Assembly (NCBI GenBank): GCA_903939765.1
Contig: CAJAIK010000034.1
Span: 1 to 64,000 of the forward strand
Reading direction: 5' to 3'
Length of the DNA: 64,000 nucleotides
Source: an uncultured Chlorobiaceae bacterium
Lineage (GTDB): Bacteria > Bacteroidota > Chlorobiia > Chlorobiales > Chlorobiaceae
Of the stretch, positions 60,340-64,000 are shown one piece after another. Made by a program: the position numbers and the translations under genes. Within the stretch, counting starts at the first letter, position 1; each line of letters starts with the position of its first letter. The notes beneath the pieces were generated by a model that saw only the letters and a program-made list of their open reading frames with translations, made no database searches and was not told the DNA's origin.

Positions 60340-62325
60340 CTACGATTCAGCCATTTTATGCGAGAATCTGAGGATGATAAATTCCGCCGGTCTGACTGCC
60401 GCCATACCGATTTCAATAATCAACCGGCCCTCAAGGATATCGAGCGGTGTCATGGTCTTTCCCAAGCCTACAGCCACGTAAAATGCGTGTTCCGGTTTGA
60501 CTCCCTGCAACGCTCCCTGCCGCCAGAGCACCGTGAGGAAATTCTCGATCATGGCCTGAAGACGCACCCAGGTATTGGCATCGTTCGGCTCAAACACAAA
60601 CTGCCCGGTAGCTTTTTTTGTGGACTCTTCGACGAAGTTGAAGAAACGGCGAACACTGATATAGCGCCACTCATTGTCGTTGCCCGCAAGGGTACGGGCG
60701 CCCCAGACAAGGACTCCTTTTCCCTGAAAAGTCCGGATAATGTTAATTGACTTACCGGCATTGACATCCACATTGTACTCGCCCTGTTGCTCATTGGAGA
60801 TTTTTTCTGCAGGAGTGATCACCGAGTTAAGACTGACGTTGGCCGGAGCTTTCCAAACGCCACGATCGCGGTCAACAGAAGCATAAACACCTGCAATAGC
60901 GCCGCTTGGAGGCAGCAGGTTAAGCGACTCAATTGCTTTGGTAACAATATTCTTGTAAACACCGAACCCGCTGATCAAAGCACTGTTGAATCTTTTCTCA
61001 TATTCCGCCGCAGAATTCTGTGCGTAACGATAGAAGGCTATTATGGCGCCACCGGCATTTATGGCCGCATTTTTGGCAAGGTCTGCTTTAGCTTTGTCTG
61101 TGCCGGCAGCAGAATATGCGTCTGAAACTTTGGTATCTGTCGCGCCGGTGAAAGCGGCTGTATCCGGATAGCCTAACAAAGCAATTGCTTTGGCAAGATT
61201 AGTCGACGAAACAGTTGGGTCTTCACTAAACAGATCGATAGTGCCAGCAAGAGACTTGTTATAAGCTGCAAGAATGTTAAAAAAATCTGATTTCAGCTTT
61301 GAACTAATCAGAAACTTGTCAATATCAGTTTTTAAACCAAAATCAGTTGAAGGTGCAAGGTTGGGCTGATCAAGCATATCCTTGACTTTGGCAAGGATTG
61401 TTGCCAGCAAGTCGTAGATACCCTGCAATTCATTTTCAAGATCAGCCAGTGAGGTTTCAGCGCTGGCATCATAAGCTCCCAACTTGCTTTTCAAGGCATC
61501 AGACCATGTTTTCCCGAGAGTAATCGTTGTTTCGGCCAAACTCAACGTGTTAACCGCCGTTTCACTCTTGAATACATCAGATAAAAGCAGCTTGATATTA
61601 TTGTCAGTTGTCAAGCTTTCGAGCGGGATAAGGGCGCCTGACGCATTGTCATGTTTGAGCGTCACATCCCGATGATTGACCGATTTGGAGAGGCTTGCAT
61701 TGATCCACGGGCCGTAGGCTGCTCCATATTTGAGATTGTTGATCCCGATCCCGTTTCGCAAAGTCTGGACATCATTCTTGAAATTACCTGTATTGACCGT
61801 ATCGCACAATGTTACGCGATCCTGTAATTTGGCGCACTGCGCAAGTGCCTTGACCTGAACATCATGCAATTCACTTCCCGATAAATTAACCGCATCAGGA
61901 AAAAGAAGAATGGTTGGCTCATCTTCACTTTCAATTTTTACGATCCCTTCAAGCAGTGGCGGTTGTGTAATAGAATCAGTATAACTTCCTACTGATACGA
62001 TATAACAGTTCCCTCCGCCATTGGAATAAAAGAGGGCAAGACTGTCATAAAGCAAAAAACTTTTCGATTTTTTTGCTCCAACGTAGTTGTTGCTGCTGTC
62101 AAGATAAACCTCGAGAGCTTGTGATGGCCCTGCGCCAAAAATCTCTTCATATTCGGCGATAGATTCAATGCGTACTGGTTTCTTGAGAAGAGACTCTCCA
62201 TTGCGCAAAGCTTTTTCTGTGTACCCGATAAAAGCGGGAATGGCCGTTTCGACAGGAGCAATTGAAGGTGGAAACTTTGTAATCTCTTCGACATACACCC
62301 CCGGGGTCTTATACAGTGATGGCAT
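60340..62325 (-). CDS. Contractile tail sheath protein
   Basis: 661 aa; N-term 'YKTPGVYVEEITKFPPSIAPVETAIPAFIGYTEKA', C-term 'ILEGRLIIEIGMAAVRPAEFIILRFSHKM'. Confidence 0.94.
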   Translation of the reverse strand: MPSLYKTPGVYVEEITKFPPSIAPVETAIPAFIGYTEKALRNGESLLKKPVRIESIAEYEEIFGAGPSQALEVYLDSSNNYVGAKKSKSFLLYDSLALFYSNGGGNCYIVSVGSYTDSITQPPLLEGIVKIESEDEPTILLFPDAVNLSGSELHDVQVKALAQCAKLQDRVTLCDTVNTGNFKNDVQTLRNGIGINNLKYGAAYGPWINASLSKSVNHRDVTLKHDNASGALIPLESLTTDNNIKLLLSDVFKSETAVNTLSLAETTITLGKTWSDALKSKLGAYDASAETSLADLENELQGIYDLLATILAKVKDMLDQPNLAPSTDFGLKTDIDKFLISSKLKSDFFNILAAYNKSLAGTIDLFSEDPTVSSTNLAKAIALLGYPDTAAFTGATDTKVSDAYSAAGTDKAKADLAKNAAINAGGAIIAFYRYAQNSAAEYEKRFNSALISGFGVYKNIVTKAIESLNLLPPSGAIAGVYASVDRDRGVWKAPANVSLNSVITPAEKISNEQQGEYNVDVNAGKSINIIRTFQGKGVLVWGARTLAGNDNEWRYISVRRFFNFVEESTKKATGQFVFEPNDANTWVRLQAMIENFLTVLWRQGALQGVKPEHAFYVAVGLGKTMTPLDILEGRLIIEIGMAAVRPAEFIILRFSHKMAES

Positions 62326-62354
62326 AGTATATCCCTTTTTAATTTGATAAGTTG

Positions 62355-63398
62355 CTAAACAAATATCTCTGAAAAAAGTTGTGTTACCCGCTTGTCATTC
62401 ATCACAGCCTTTACCACTCCTTGCGACGGTTTTTGCTTTGTAAGAATGGCATTTCCAAAAAAAGTCAATGGCAAAGTTTTACTCGACAGCGTGATCGTAT
62501 TATTCTTTTCAATGTATTTCCAAAAGGCGGAACGACTTTTAAAGCGAATCTGATAGAGTGGATATGTTGATTTTGCATGACCACTCCCATCGATAAAGCT
62601 GAACGCATCGTCATCCGCGCGCACCGCAGATAACCGGATAAGAGCAAAGACATTATCGGGGATATCGTCGGTGAGCCTGATTCCCCGTAGCGGCACTCCG
62701 ATAAGGCCCTCAGGATTCGTCAGTTCAGGAATGTCAGTCTGATTAAAAAAAACAGGCAGGTCGAGCGCTTTATCGGTATCCATTCCCGATTGCTGCTGAC
62801 CAGTGCCAACGTCAGGCCGGTCCATTGTCATTTGGTACAAAGCGTCATCCCCTTCAAGAACAAAGAACTCTTCAACATTGAAAGAGCTCCGCACGGCATC
62901 AGGTTTAATCTGAGGGATTTGGCGGGACAGAAAAAGATTCTTGTTCGGATTGCTTCCCCTTGCAACACCGGTCAAATTGGAAAAAACAGGGACATTCTCC
63001 TTATAGCGGTAAATCGTATTCTCGGTCTGATGGTACAACTCATGTATTGCCTGAGACCGAAGCGTCAGAGCCGTATAGTTGAAAAAATCAGGATTTCGAA
63101 CCGTTACAACAAATTCAAAAACCGTATCAGCCGGAATCGCTGTACCATCCTTTACGGTTACCATAAAACCCAAAGCCGTGTTTCTGCACAGACAGCATAA
63201 ACTGTTGAGCATTTTAGCCGTAGCTGCAGTCGGCGCTATTTCAAGAAAAGAGTGCACATCATACATCTCCAGGTATTTTTCTTTTTTTCCCTCTGCTGCA
63301 ATCAGGTCAAAGCAAGTGTTTCCATCGTCCAGCCAGTAATGGTGGAGCAAGCGTACCTCAAGCAATTGGTTATATTTTTTTTGAACGCTCTCAGCCAT
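62355..63398 (-). CDS. Uncharacterised eCIS operon protein
   Basis: 347 aa; between DUF4255 gene and sheath, 2-nt and 29-nt gaps; no recognised family. Confidence 0.75.
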   Translation of the reverse strand: MAESVQKKYNQLLEVRLLHHYWLDDGNTCFDLIAAEGKKEKYLEMYDVHSFLEIAPTAATAKMLNSLCCLCRNTALGFMVTVKDGTAIPADTVFEFVVTVRNPDFFNYTALTLRSQAIHELYHQTENTIYRYKENVPVFSNLTGVARGSNPNKNLFLSRQIPQIKPDAVRSSFNVEEFFVLEGDDALYQMTMDRPDVGTGQQQSGMDTDKALDLPVFFNQTDIPELTNPEGLIGVPLRGIRLTDDIPDNVFALIRLSAVRADDDAFSFIDGSGHAKSTYPLYQIRFKSRSAFWKYIEKNNTITLSSKTLPLTFFGNAILTKQKPSQGVVKAVMNDKRVTQLFSEIFV

Positions 63399-63400
63399 TG

Positions 63401-63991
63401 TTATATCGAGGATGAGGGTTTATGACGAAAATCAGAAACAACTTCTGAAATAAGCGAGCTCTCTTGTGGCACGGCCTTAAACTTCAGGTCAAGCATACGC
63501 ATCCAGTATATCACAAACGGATACTGCTTTCCTCCAAGGGTGCCCCAAAGGTGGTTAACCTCCTCCATAGAAGCAGAATACAAGTCAAATATCAACTTGA
63601 ACTCTTCTAACTGATCGAGCGAATTCGTTGGTGGACTGGTTGTTATCGAGTCGGGATGAACGTTGTCTTGGGTAAAAACATTTTTGTACTGAAAAAAACG
63701 AATCACCCTCGAGAGCAACGACAAACCAAGAGAGTAGGTGTCATGAGGAGCCGTGACTAAAATCTGTAAATTCAGAAAAACAGGAGGGTTTTCATATAAC
63801 GCCTTGAGCGTGACGTCATTGCGGACATAATTCGGAAGATTCTTCAGTGTCTTCTCCTCTTTGAGATTGACCACTGAAAAATAGAGATCTTTTCTTGACA
63901 TCACGACACTATTGGAAAACCCATCTGCGAGATTTCCCAACCTGGCAACCGTCTCGTTCGACTTGTAATCATCGACAAGATGCTTGTTCAA
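63401..63991 (-). CDS. DUF4255-family protein (Pvc16/Afp16-like)
   Basis: 196 aa; 'VARLGNLADGFSNSVVMSRKDLYFSVVNLKEEKTLKNLPNY...PPVFLNLQILVTAPHD.YSLGLSLLSRVIRFFQYKNVF'. Confidence 0.88.
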   Translation of the reverse strand: MNKHLVDDYKSNETVARLGNLADGFSNSVVMSRKDLYFSVVNLKEEKTLKNLPNYVRNDVTLKALYENPPVFLNLQILVTAPHDTYSLGLSLLSRVIRFFQYKNVFTQDNVHPDSITTSPPTNSLDQLEEFKLIFDLYSASMEEVNHLWGTLGGKQYPFVIYWMRMLDLKFKAVPQESSLISEVVSDFRHKPSSSI

Positions 63992-64000
63992 CTCGTTTAT

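Noticed and set aside
36792-63991. Type VI secretion system or prophage interpretation of the tail genes
   Set aside because: DUF4255, LysM hub, AAA ATPase, DUF4157 and DUF5908-like genes fit eCIS; no TssJLM, capsid, terminase or lysis genes seen

Overview
This 64 kb window carries two large accessory systems separated by housekeeping and recombination genes. Lineage was not tested; gene content is compatible with a Chlorobiota/Bacteroidota-type genome. (1) About 3.3-14.9 kb, minus strand: a BREX-like defence island with a PAPS-reductase/ferredoxin protein (BrxP-like), BrxC-like ATPase, PglZ and an AAA-type BrxL. This matches the type 4 BREX gene set, and no PglX methyltransferase is visible. 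Two further ORFs upstream (380 aa and 70 aa) are uncharacterised. The island lies between two near-identical direct copies of a two-domain retropepsin-like aspartyl protease gene (2548-3225 and 16266-17021). It is surrounded by a mosaic of gene fragments: an IS3-type transposase, a DUF3427-type helicase in at least three pieces, an unannotated Cys-rich repeat family, and AT-rich leaders. (2) About 36.8-64 kb, minus strand: an extracellular contractile injection system (eCIS, Afp/PVC/MAC-like) operon. It has a DUF4255 protein, sheath, two tubes, a 58-aa DUF5908-like ORF absent from the supplied track, LysM, VgrG-like spike, PAAR, gp25, two large baseplate proteins, a large protein with SprB-like repeats, a tape-measure protein, a DUF4157 putative effector, a small YbjN-like ORF, and an AAA ATPase that ends 3 nt before recB. 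Between the two systems are bfr, cfa, rmuC, recD2, an HU/IHF gene, a PAS/GAF histidine kinase, an AlbA_2/RecG-like regulator, three small signal-peptide proteins with repetitive tails, recD and recB (no recC seen). All calls come from reading the sequence and motifs; no database search was run.
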